NCBI GenBank assembly: GCA_023659785.1
Contig: JAGXOR010000001.1
Coordinates: 1-39,200 of the forward strand
Direction: 5' to 3'
DNA: 39,200 bases
Source of the DNA: Methanomicrobia archaeon LH_S13
GTDB taxonomy: Archaea > Halobacteriota > Syntropharchaeia > Alkanophagales > Methanospirareceae
Of this stretch, positions 7,773 through 14,561 are shown one piece after another. Position 1 is the first letter of the stretch, and each line of letters opens with the position of its first letter. Both the position numbers and the translations under genes were made by a program. The notes beneath the pieces were generated by a model. That model searched no databases. It was not told the origin of the DNA and was given only the letters and a program-made list of their open reading frames with translations.

Positions 7773-8699
7773 ATGAAATCCAAGTTTATCGGTGCTTTAA
7801 TAGGCACTGCCGTTGGAGACGCATCCGGTGCTCTACTGGAAGGCTATAGCATGGATGAAGTCAATTCGGTGAAGGGGGGGAGCGATACGTGGGAAATGAT
7901 TTCTGGTCGTTACACAGACGATACGGAGATGATGAAAGGAGTTGCAGAATCTTTAATAGAGAATAAGGGTTTCAATGGAGAGCACATGGCAACGAGGTTT
8001 ATTGAGAATTACGACCCGAGAAGAGGATATGGTCCCGGGACTAGAGAAGCATTGAGAAGGATAAGCAAGGGTGAGAGCTGGAAAGAGACGTCGAAAAAGC
8101 TATTTGGTGGAAAAGGTTCGTATGGAAATGGAGCTGCAATGCGGATTGCTCCCGTAGGTCTTTTTTATTACGATGATGCAGATAAGCTAAGAGAAATAGC
8201 CTATAAATCAAGCCATATCACGCATTACCACGAGCTTGGTAAAGAAGGAGCAGCTTTGCAGGCTTTCTCTATCGCTTTGGCTGTATCGGGAACTAAAAAG
8301 GAAGACATGCTGCTCAAATTGAAAAGATTTATCAAGAGCGAGATATATAAGGAAAAGGTAAGAAAGCTGGAAGCGGTTTTGGATAAAGAAGCGACTAAAA
8401 AAGAGGTAAATTCCGAATTGGGGAATGGAGAAGCAGCTTTTAACTCGGTGCCAACTGCAATTTACTCTTTTCTTCGTGCCGACAGCTTTAAGGACGCTGT
8501 TGTTTATGCAGTAAGCCTGGGTGGCGATACTGACACCATAGGTGCGATGACGGGTGCAATAAGCGGTGCTTATTACGGCGAGGGAGGAATTCCAAAACGG
8601 TGGGAGGAGAAATTGGAGGAGGGGAAAGGGAAAAAGGGTAGAAGTTATATAAGGTGGTTAGGAGAAGAGTTGTATCGCGTTAAGGTTTTTATCTCTTAA
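7773..8699 (+). CDS. ADP-ribosylglycohydrolase (DraG-like)
   Basis: A 308-residue member of the DraG/ARH family, which removes ADP-ribose from proteins or related nucleoside conjugates using two Mg ions. Key metal ligands are visible in FIGALIGTAVGDASG near the start, YTDDTEMM (about residues 48-55) and SLGGDTDTIGAMTGAISGAYY (about 250-270), with GNGAAMRIAPVG in between. The length is normal and the gene looks intact. In nitrogen-fixing prokaryotes DraG acts on nitrogenase reductase, but no nif gene is visible here, so the target is unknown. It follows the methyltransferase closely. Confidence 0.88.
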   Translation: MKSKFIGALIGTAVGDASGALLEGYSMDEVNSVKGGSDTWEMISGRYTDDTEMMKGVAESLIENKGFNGEHMATRFIENYDPRRGYGPGTREALRRISKGESWKETSKKLFGGKGSYGNGAAMRIAPVGLFYYDDADKLREIAYKSSHITHYHELGKEGAALQAFSIALAVSGTKKEDMLLKLKRFIKSEIYKEKVRKLEAVLDKEATKKEVNSELGNGEAAFNSVPTAIYSFLRADSFKDAVVYAVSLGGDTDTIGAMTGAISGAYYGEGGIPKRWEEKLEEGKGKKGRSYIRWLGEELYRVKVFIS

Positions 8700-8726
8700 A
8701 AATAACTCATATTATAATAATTAAAT

Positions 8727-8799
8727 AGCCCGGTAGTGTAGGGGTCAATCATCCGAGGCCCTGGACCTCGTGACGACGGTTCGAATCCGTCCCGGGCTA
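8727..8799 (+). tRNA. tRNA-Gln (anticodon CTG), with C33
   Basis: A full cloverleaf can be drawn. The acceptor is AGCCCGG/CCGGGCT with discriminator A, the D arm uses GTG/CAT, the anticodon stem CGAGG/CCTCG is perfect around loop CCCTGGA, and the T stem GACGG/CCGTC surrounds TTCGAAT. The loop places CTG at positions 34-36, giving Gln, and the A1-U72 pair is what archaeal tRNA-Gln uses. No CCA is encoded and no intron is seen. Position 33, almost always U, is C here. A TATA-like TATTATAATAATT lies about 20 bases upstream. Confidence 0.9.
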
Positions 8800-8807
8800 T
8801 TTGAAAG

Positions 8808-9788
8808 ATGAAAGAACCGAAAAAAAGAGAAGAAGGAGAAAAAGAGACATTAATAGACGATTACGGTAGAAAGATAAGAAGTTTGAGGTTATCCATCACG
8901 AATCGTTGTAACTTGAATTGCATCTATTGCCATCATGAAGGGGAAGGGAAAAGAGAGGAAAGAGATAAAGATAGAAAAGAAATAAGTGCTGAGCTTATTA
9001 TAGAAATAGCAAGAATTGCATCCGTTTATTTTAATGTAAGGAGAATAAAATTTTCAGGTGGCGAGCCTTTGATGCGAGATGACCTTGTGGACATAGTTCA
9101 AGGTATGAGGATTTTTGAAGATAACATCTCGGTAACTACAAATGGCGTATTATTAAAGAAATATGCAGTTGAACTTGCAGATGCGGGTTTGAACAGGGTG
9201 AACGTCAGCTTAGATTCGCTTAAAGAGGAAAAATATGATTTTATCACGTCTTCAAGAAACAATCTCCCCAGGGTGATTGATGGCACATATAGTGCAATTG
9301 ATGCCGGTCTTACGCCGGTCAAGCTGAATATGGTTCTTCTGAGAGGAATAAACGAGGATGAGATAGTTGGCATGATGGATTTTGTGCGTGAGTGCAATAA
9401 AAGGGGAGGAGAGGAAATGGCAATCCTGCAATTAATAGAATTGATTCCTTCTTTTGGCGCAGAGCCCAACAGTATGTTAAATTACAAAGTAGATCTTCAA
9501 AAGGTAGAAGCAGGACTCAAATCAAAAGCCTCAGCGATAAAAACGAGGAGGTTGCAGCACAGGAGAAAATATTTTATTGATGGTGTGGAAGTAGAGGTTG
9601 TTCATCCGATAGATAACACGGAGTTCTGTGCAAATTGCTCCCGGTTAAGAATAACGTCTGATGGAAAGATAAAGCCGTGTTTGCTTAGAAATGATAATCT
9701 CGTTCCCATAGATAGCATGGATGAAACATATATAATAAACAAATTGAAGCTGGCGATGCGGCATAGAAAGCCGTTTTACAGAAGATAA
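8808..9788 (+). CDS. moaA: GTP 3',8-cyclase MoaA (radical SAM)
   Basis: A 326-residue radical SAM enzyme. The N-terminal cluster motif is C34-x3-C38-x2-C41 (TNRCNLNCIYC), and a second C-terminal cluster is given by FCANCSRLRI and KIKPCLL. GTP- and SAM-binding features include KFSGGEPLMRDD and VNVSLDSLKEEKYDFIT. It makes the cyclic intermediate used by MoaC in molybdopterin/tungstopterin synthesis. It starts nine bases after the tRNA-Gln. Its last two arginine codons and stop lie inside the 70-base left end of IS remnant B, so the native C-terminus was replaced. Archaeal MoaA often lacks the bacterial terminal GG, so function is probably kept. Confidence 0.88.
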   Translation: MKEPKKREEGEKETLIDDYGRKIRSLRLSITNRCNLNCIYCHHEGEGKREERDKDRKEISAELIIEIARIASVYFNVRRIKFSGGEPLMRDDLVDIVQGMRIFEDNISVTTNGVLLKKYAVELADAGLNRVNVSLDSLKEEKYDFITSSRNNLPRVIDGTYSAIDAGLTPVKLNMVLLRGINEDEIVGMMDFVRECNKRGGEEMAILQLIELIPSFGAEPNSMLNYKVDLQKVEAGLKSKASAIKTRRLQHRRKYFIDGVEVEVVHPIDNTEFCANCSRLRITSDGKIKPCLLRNDNLVPIDSMDETYIINKLKLAMRHRKPFYRR

Positions 9789-10265
9789 GCAAGAAAGCCT
9801 CAGCGCTTTAACCTGAGGATGAATTGCGCTTATAATTGTATGTGCATATTTTTGTGCATAAAAAATACAAGAACATCAGGAGGCGGATGCAAAAAGCAGG
9901 TAAATATAGCGTGGTGAAACGTTTGAAAAGACGTGAGAGCAGGATAGTAAGGGATTTAAACCACAAGATAAGTCGTAAAATAGTGAATACGGCGAAAGAA
10001 GAGGGCAGCGGGATAAAGTTAGAGAAGTTGAAAGGGATAAGGAAAATGGCAAGCCTTAGAAGAGCATTTCGATATTCCTTGCACAGCTGGTCGTTCTATC
10101 AACTGCAAGACATGATAGAATACAAAGCCAGGCTGCTTGGCATAGATCAATTCGTTGTAGACAGAGATGTAACGAAGGGGAGCACTGATACCCCCAGAGC
10201 GGCAATGGTGGGGGATGCCACTAACCACAGAACCCCCTATGCTTTAGCTTGGGGAGTATGTCAGT
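9779..10265 (+). mobile_element. IS200/IS605-type remnant B with both ends
   Basis: The left end (9779-9848) carries the CCTCAG/CTGAGG hairpin and matches remnant D at 69 of 70 bases. The right end at about 10229-10264 has a hairpin with CCCC/GGGG arms around TATGCTTTAGCTT, followed by AGTATGTCAG, typical of the 3' end and guide RNA of IS1341-type TnpB elements. The element is only about 490 bases instead of about 1.5 kb, so it is an internally deleted copy with both ends kept. Confidence 0.75.
9886..10225 (+). pseudogene. TnpB fragment of remnant B
   Basis: The frame reads RRESRIVRDLNHKISRKIVN, SGIKLEKLKGIRKMASLRRA and FRYSLHSWSFYQLQDMIEYK, the RuvC-region core of TnpB. The N-terminal third is missing. 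Beyond GIDQFVVDRDVTKGSTDTPR the sequence no longer resembles TnpB protein, and the zinc finger and last catalytic aspartate are absent. That tail instead corresponds to the guide-RNA region. The fragment is non-functional as a nuclease. It shares its central 35 residues with remnant D. Confidence 0.8.
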
Positions 10266-10286
10266 GAAGGTTAGGGGAAAAGGATA

Positions 10287-10448
10287 ATGATAGAAGTAGA
10301 AGTAGATATATTGGTGGATAAGGAAGAGATGGAAGCAAATGAATTCGTACAAAACTCGATAGGAAGAGCAATCGCGGGTGCGGTTTCTGCGCTTCATGGC
10401 GTGAAGGAGGACTGGAATGAGATAGAGATAAGAGTGAAGAGGAAATGA
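10287..10448 (+). CDS. Small conserved-looking hypothetical protein (53 aa)
   Basis: A 53-residue acidic protein beginning MIEVEVDILVDKEEMEANEF and continuing with IGRAIAGAVSALHGVKEDWN, EIEIRVKRK. A beta-alpha-beta pattern (strand, helix, strand) is apparent. Upstream there is AGGTTAGGGGAAAAGGATA, giving a usable ribosome-binding site. It ends 7 bases before the Lrp gene and probably forms an operon with the regulator and perhaps the aminotransferase. I do not recognise the family. Confidence 0.6.
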   Translation: MIEVEVDILVDKEEMEANEFVQNSIGRAIAGAVSALHGVKEDWNEIEIRVKRK

Positions 10449-10455
10449 GATTAGC

Positions 10456-10953
10456 ATGAAAGAAGAAGAAGAAGAGGAAGAAATACTGAAGATATTGGAA
10501 GGAAACGCAAGAATCGCTGATAAGGAGATAGCGAGGATGGTAGGACTGAAAGAAGAGGAAGTGAAGCAAATCATTTCGGAACTGGAGAACAGAGGAGTAA
10601 TAAGGAAATACAAAGCAGTGATAAATCCAGAAAAAGCAGGGATAGAGACTGTTCATGCGTTAATAGACGTAAAAGTCGGTCCTGAAAGGGATACCGGTTA
10701 TGATCCCGTTGCAGAACGGATTGTGCGATTCCCGGAAGTGAAGTCAGTGCGATTGATTTCCGGCGAGTATGACCTTTCGGTATTGGTAGGAGGGAATACG
10801 ATGAGAGAGGTTGCGTATTTCGTTGCGGAGAAGATATCGTCTCTGGAGCAAGTTCGTAACACGGTAACGCATTTTTTATTGAAGACTTATAAAGAGAATG
10901 GAGAAATATACGAAGAGGAGGAGAAGGTGAAAAGATTAGCAGTAACACTGTAA
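10456..10953 (+). CDS. Lrp/AsnC-family transcriptional regulator
   Basis: A 165-residue regulator with an acidic leader (a run of glutamates), a winged helix-turn-helix (ILEGNARIADKEIARMVGLK, EEEVKQIISELENRGVIRKY) and the C-terminal RAM ligand-binding domain with VKSVRLISGEYDLSVLVGG. Such proteins bind amino acids and form octamers. The aminotransferase gene starts 87 bases downstream on the same strand, so control of amino-acid metabolism is the natural inference. The Glu-rich start comes from a purine repeat (GAAGAAGAAGAAGAGGAAG) that could vary in length by slippage. Confidence 0.9.
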   Translation: MKEEEEEEEILKILEGNARIADKEIARMVGLKEEEVKQIISELENRGVIRKYKAVINPEKAGIETVHALIDVKVGPERDTGYDPVAERIVRFPEVKSVRLISGEYDLSVLVGGNTMREVAYFVAEKISSLEQVRNTVTHFLLKTYKENGEIYEEEEKVKRLAVTL

Positions 10954-11040
10954 AAATACTTTTTCTTTAAAACTTTTAAGGAAAGTTTTATCAAAAACGC
11001 TTCGTATAAAAAGAAAACCTGTGCTAAAAGGAAAAGGAGT

Positions 11041-12207
11041 ATGAATTCAAATAGAGTAGCAGATAGGGTGCGAGAAATAGAGGGCTCAGGCATAAGGAAG
11101 TTCTTTGATATCGCACAACAGATGGAAGAAGCGATTTCTTTGGGTGTCGGCGAGCCTGATTTCGTAACGCCATGGAGTATAAGGGAAGCGTGCATATTCT
11201 CGTTGGAAAAAGGCTACACGTCCTATACATCTAATTGGGGTCTGCTGGAGTTGCGGGAGATGCTTTCAGACAAAATGTATAACGAGGACTCGGTGTATTA
11301 CGAGCCCGAAGGAGAGATACTTATAACCACCGGAGTAAGTGAAGCGTCTGATCTGGCACTACGCGCGATTCTCAATCCTGGCGATGAGGTAATAATTCAC
11401 GAACCTTCTTATGTAAGTTACAAGCCGTGCACGGTATTCGCTGGTGGGGTTCCCGTATGCGTAGCTACGGAAGTAGAGAATGAATTCAAGCTGCAAGCAG
11501 AGGAAATAGAGGAAAAAATAACAGAGCATACAAAAGCTGTTGTTTTGAACTATCCAAACAATCCTACGGGAGCAACATTGAGCAGAAAGGACCTGGAAGA
11601 GATAGCAGATGTGGTGAACGAGCATGATTTACTTGTTATATCGGATGAGGTTTATGGCAAGCTGACTTATGAAGGTAAACATACATGCTTCTCCTCGCTT
11701 AATGGAATGCGGGATAGGACAATACTGCTGAATGGTTTCTCGAAGGCGTATGCGATGACAGGGTGGCGATTAGGGTATGCAGCAGGAAATAAAGAGATAA
11801 TAGAAGCGATGATGAAGATTCATCAATATGTTATGATGTGTGCACCAATTACCGCGCAGATGGCGGCGATGGAAGCATTGAGATGCAATGACGAGGTGGA
11901 GAGAATGGTAAGCGAGTACAATCGGAGGAGGCGGTTAATGGTAGAAGGGCTGAGGGAAATAGGGTTGAGCTGCTTTGAACCAAAAGGAGCGTTTTATACT
12001 TTTCCGTCTATTGTAAGCACGGGTCTCACTTCGGAAGAGTTTGCAAAGCGGCTGCTTTTGGAGGAGAAGGTGGTGGTAATACCGGGAAGCGTATTTGGTG
12101 CTTGTGGAGAAGGATTTATAAGGTGTGCTTATGCGGTGTCGCAATATGAAATAAAAGAGGTGTTGGAGAGGATGAGGCGGTTTTTGGAACGGCATCATGT
12201 AGTATAA
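11041..12207 (+). CDS. Class I/II aminotransferase (aspartate/aromatic type)
   Basis: A 388-residue PLP-dependent fold-type I aminotransferase. The PLP-binding lysine is in LLNGFSKAYAMTGWRLGYAA. Other markers are GVGEPDFVTP near the start, NYPNNPTGATL with the conserved Asn, and DEVYGKLTYEG. This is the archaeal group annotated as aspartate or aromatic amino-acid aminotransferase, and the substrate cannot be fixed. A GGAG ribosome-binding site (AAAAGGAGT) precedes the ATG. It is probably regulated by the Lrp protein encoded just upstream. The length is normal. Confidence 0.9.
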   Translation: MNSNRVADRVREIEGSGIRKFFDIAQQMEEAISLGVGEPDFVTPWSIREACIFSLEKGYTSYTSNWGLLELREMLSDKMYNEDSVYYEPEGEILITTGVSEASDLALRAILNPGDEVIIHEPSYVSYKPCTVFAGGVPVCVATEVENEFKLQAEEIEEKITEHTKAVVLNYPNNPTGATLSRKDLEEIADVVNEHDLLVISDEVYGKLTYEGKHTCFSSLNGMRDRTILLNGFSKAYAMTGWRLGYAAGNKEIIEAMMKIHQYVMMCAPITAQMAAMEALRCNDEVERMVSEYNRRRRLMVEGLREIGLSCFEPKGAFYTFPSIVSTGLTSEEFAKRLLLEEKVVVIPGSVFGACGEGFIRCAYAVSQYEIKEVLERMRRFLERHHVV

Positions 12208-12214
12208 AGAAAAG

Positions 12215-12363
12215 CGTTTTCGGAAATATTTTTTGTCCGCTAGATAAATGGATGCAACAATTGATGCTAAGACATTGTTGAATGCGTTATTGTTCGTGAT
12301 CGTGTTGTTACTTGAAGAATATAGGTAGATACCTTCGTCGTTGTCCATTACGTTAACATGAAG
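12215..12363 (-). pseudogene. Fragment of NosD-like right-handed beta-helix repeat protein
   Basis: The minus strand reads HVNVMDNDEGIYLYSSSNNT, then ITNNNAFNNVLASIVASIYL. This matches the 22-residue GIYL-SSSNNTITNN repeat of NosD/CASH-type beta-helix surface proteins common in methanogens. Only about two repeats survive, between the aminotransferase 3' end and a solo IS end, with no start or neighbouring repeats. It is a relic of a much longer extracellular protein. Confidence 0.6.
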
Positions 12364-12367
12364 GAAA

Positions 12368-12406
12368 AGCTGGAAGCCCCATGCGTAAGCGTTGGGAGGA
12401 CGTCAC
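12368..12406 (+). mobile_element. Solo IS200/IS605-type right end (remnant E)
   Basis: The plus strand reads GGAAGCCCCATGCGTAAGCG followed by TTGGGAGGACGTCAC. The CCCA/TGGG hairpin and trailing AGGACGTCAC match the general form of the right ends and guide-RNA 3' ends of IS1341-type elements. No tnpB remains. The end overlaps the stop codon of the FrhB-like gene (12406-12408), so that gene's last codons lie against IS sequence. Confidence 0.5.
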
Positions 12407-13509
12407 TATCTTTCCCCCCTCTTCCTCTTACTCTCTCCCAACCTCCGTACCAATCCCATCCCTTTCTCTTCTATTTCTTTCGCTTTAATGTACCCCTTCT
12501 CCACTGCACCCTCGACTATCTCCTCTCCTTTTTCCGTGTGAGCGAAAACCGTTGACCACCCGTCTTCAGAGCCCACCGAGCCCACGGAAATATCGGCAAG
12601 TTCAGCGGTATAATCCATGCAAACCGAGCATCCCTCGCTCTCATAACGCTTTATCTCATCCAACGCAATAGCATAAACTTTACCTTCTTCATCATAAACC
12701 AAAAACTCTTTTCCCTTTATGTCGAACTTCCGCACGCGTTCTAAATCTAAACTCAGCTTATCCCTCACGAAATCCAACAGCTCTTCCTTGAAATTATCCA
12801 TGCAGAACAACCCAATCAACAATTTTATGCGCTCTTTTCCCACTTCATACGGCTGTTCTGAAGTTTGAACTTTTCTCAAACCCTGTATTTGACATGGCAG
12901 TCCTACGAATCCGATGTTTTCACAGCCAGCTTCCATCGCTTCTTTAATACCTACTACACCGGGATAAATCGTATATTTCGTGCCTGCACTCTGCTTCAAG
13001 TCCTCGTAACTTTTCGCAACTTTTGGTAAGGGTCTCCACTGGTCGTCTGAGGCCGTGGTAACAGCGCAATCTACTATCCCTGCCTCAAGCGCATAAGCAA
13101 GCAGCGAGGTAACCGCACCACCATCCTGCCCTTTTATATCTTCCTTCTTTGACTTAACCGCATAGCAACCTCGATAGATACCAAGAACATCTCCTTCTGC
13201 CTTTTTCCTTGCTTCCTCATTTCCAAATATTTTCCTCTCTATTTCAGCTAACGGCAAGAAAGTCCTGGGGCAGAAAGCATAACACAGCCCGCATATCGTG
13301 TCGTATTCTTCGACTAACTCCGGCTTAAGTTCTTTTTCACTTATTCTTATCTTATCGCAAAATGTTGCACAGGTGCCACAAAGGCTGCAAATTCGTTTAT
13401 CCACTACATCTCGCTTCAACGCTGAAAAACCCTGTTCTAAAAAGGTCGGCAGCCTTACATATTTCTGCTCTTTCGTTTCCAACTCAGTTGGATTTGTTTC
13501 TCTTGCCAT
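12406..13509 (-). CDS. FrhB-family (F420-dependent) flavoprotein in the por operon
   Basis: A 367-residue protein of the coenzyme F420 hydrogenase/dehydrogenase beta-subunit family. Two Fe-S motifs are at the N-terminus (CSLCGTCATFCDKI and ICGLCYAFCPRTF). The N domain has GQDGGAVTSLLAYALEAGIV, and the C domain has GFVGLPCQIQGLRK, LLIGLFCMDNF and ADISVGSVGS. Family members carry FAD and pass electrons between F420H2 and Fe-S clusters. The ATG overlaps the porB end region (a one-base gap after the porB stop), so it is translationally coupled to pyruvate synthase. I infer that it links F420 to the pyruvate:ferredoxin oxidoreductase. The C-terminus abuts a solo IS end. Confidence 0.85.
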   Translation of the reverse strand: MARETNPTELETKEQKYVRLPTFLEQGFSALKRDVVDKRICSLCGTCATFCDKIRISEKELKPELVEEYDTICGLCYAFCPRTFLPLAEIERKIFGNEEARKKAEGDVLGIYRGCYAVKSKKEDIKGQDGGAVTSLLAYALEAGIVDCAVTTASDDQWRPLPKVAKSYEDLKQSAGTKYTIYPGVVGIKEAMEAGCENIGFVGLPCQIQGLRKVQTSEQPYEVGKERIKLLIGLFCMDNFKEELLDFVRDKLSLDLERVRKFDIKGKEFLVYDEEGKVYAIALDEIKRYESEGCSVCMDYTAELADISVGSVGSEDGWSTVFAHTEKGEEIVEGAVEKGYIKAKEIEEKGMGLVRRLGESKRKRGER

Positions 13510-13510
13510 T

Positions 13511-14440
13511 TCATTTCACTCCCGCCTTCTCTCTCAACTTCAAATACTCCTCCTCCACTCGCGCCTGTATTTTCTCTACAATATCCTCTGTAAGATGCCT
13601 GAACCTCCTTTGCTCTTTCATATACTCGCGCACGGGTTTCAACTCGGGGAAATCAAAGCTTAACCGGTATTCGCCGTCAATCACTTCATAAAGCGGAAAA
13701 ACACCGGTCTCTACTGCCAACCGACCTATTTCTATCGTTAGATTCGGTGGATACCTCCAGCCCGTGGGACATGGCGATAATATATGAACGTAAGCAGGTC
13801 CTTCGATCTCCGCTCCTCTCTTCACTTTATCCATTAAATCAAACGGATACGAAGGGCAAGCCGTCGCTACATAAGGTATCCTGTGCGCAACTGCAATTTC
13901 CGGCATGTTCTTCTTCCATGTCGCCTGCCCTATGCTTTTCTTCCCCACAGGCGCAGTCGTCGTCCACGCACTGTAAGGGGTGGAAGAAGATCGTTGTATT
14001 CCAGTATTCATGTAAGCTTCGTTGTCATAGCAAACATACAAAAAATCATGTGCGCGCTCCATAGCACCTGACAATGCCTGTATTCCGATATCCGAAGTGC
14101 CGCCGTCACCCGCGAATCCGACAAATTTCACTCCCTTATCAGGTATTTTACCTTTCCTTACCCTCGCTTTATACGCCGATTCTATACCTGACATCACTGA
14201 TGCCGAGTTCTCAAACAGTGTATGAATCCAGGGCACTTGCCATGAAGTTTGCGGTAACAGCGATGAGATAATCTCTATGCAGCCCGTAGCGGTAACGATT
14301 ATTACATTCTTTCCCAGCGCTTTACACACGTGCCGAACGGCGAGAGCCTCGCCACAGCCTATGCAGGCGCGATGCCCGGGAGCGAAGATTTCTTCGGTTG
14401 TAACCAACCTCGGCACAAACAATTCCTCTTCTTTCTCCAT
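13511..14440 (-). CDS. porB: Pyruvate:ferredoxin oxidoreductase (pyruvate synthase) beta subunit
   Basis: A 309-residue thiamine-diphosphate-binding subunit. The TPP/Mg motif is GFAGDGGTSDIGIQAL, with the pairing asparagine in CYDNEAYMNTGIQRSS. Cluster cysteines are in HRACIGCGEALAVRHV, TATGCIEI and SPCPTGW. PorB with PorA interconverts pyruvate and acetyl-CoA plus CO2 with ferredoxin, and in autotrophic or methanogenic archaea it mostly makes pyruvate. It is followed without a gap by the FrhB-like gene, and porA ends 120 bases upstream across a palindromic spacer. The length is standard. Confidence 0.93.
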   Translation of the reverse strand: MEKEEELFVPRLVTTEEIFAPGHRACIGCGEALAVRHVCKALGKNVIIVTATGCIEIISSLLPQTSWQVPWIHTLFENSASVMSGIESAYKARVRKGKIPDKGVKFVGFAGDGGTSDIGIQALSGAMERAHDFLYVCYDNEAYMNTGIQRSSSTPYSAWTTTAPVGKKSIGQATWKKNMPEIAVAHRIPYVATACPSYPFDLMDKVKRGAEIEGPAYVHILSPCPTGWRYPPNLTIEIGRLAVETGVFPLYEVIDGEYRLSFDFPELKPVREYMKEQRRFRHLTEDIVEKIQARVEEEYLKLREKAGVK

Positions 14441-14476
14441 TTCCCTCTCTCCTTTTTATTTTACCCCTCGAGTACG

Positions 14477-14538
14477 CCGAGAGCACAGAGTTTTTTATTG
14501 TAGCTACCAAATCCCCTCTGTGTCCTCTGTGATCTCGG
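14477..14538. repeat. Palindromic intergenic element in por operon
   Basis: Between porA and porB, arms CCGAGAGCACAGAG (14477-14490) and CTCTGTGATCTCGG (14525-14538) pair at 13 of 14 positions around a 34-base loop. The loop itself holds another CCTCTGTGTCC copy. The style (CACAGAG/CTCTGTG words) is that of dispersed intergenic repeats seen in many prokaryotes. It could form a hairpin in the por mRNA and change the stoichiometry or stability of the two messages. Confidence 0.7.
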
Positions 14539-14561
14539 AGGTTAACATCTTTTATCCCTTT

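Noticed and set aside
9886..10267. Functional TnpB nuclease at remnant B
   Set aside because: The continuous frame lacks the N-terminal domain, the zinc finger and the last catalytic acid. Its tail is translated guide-RNA sequence.
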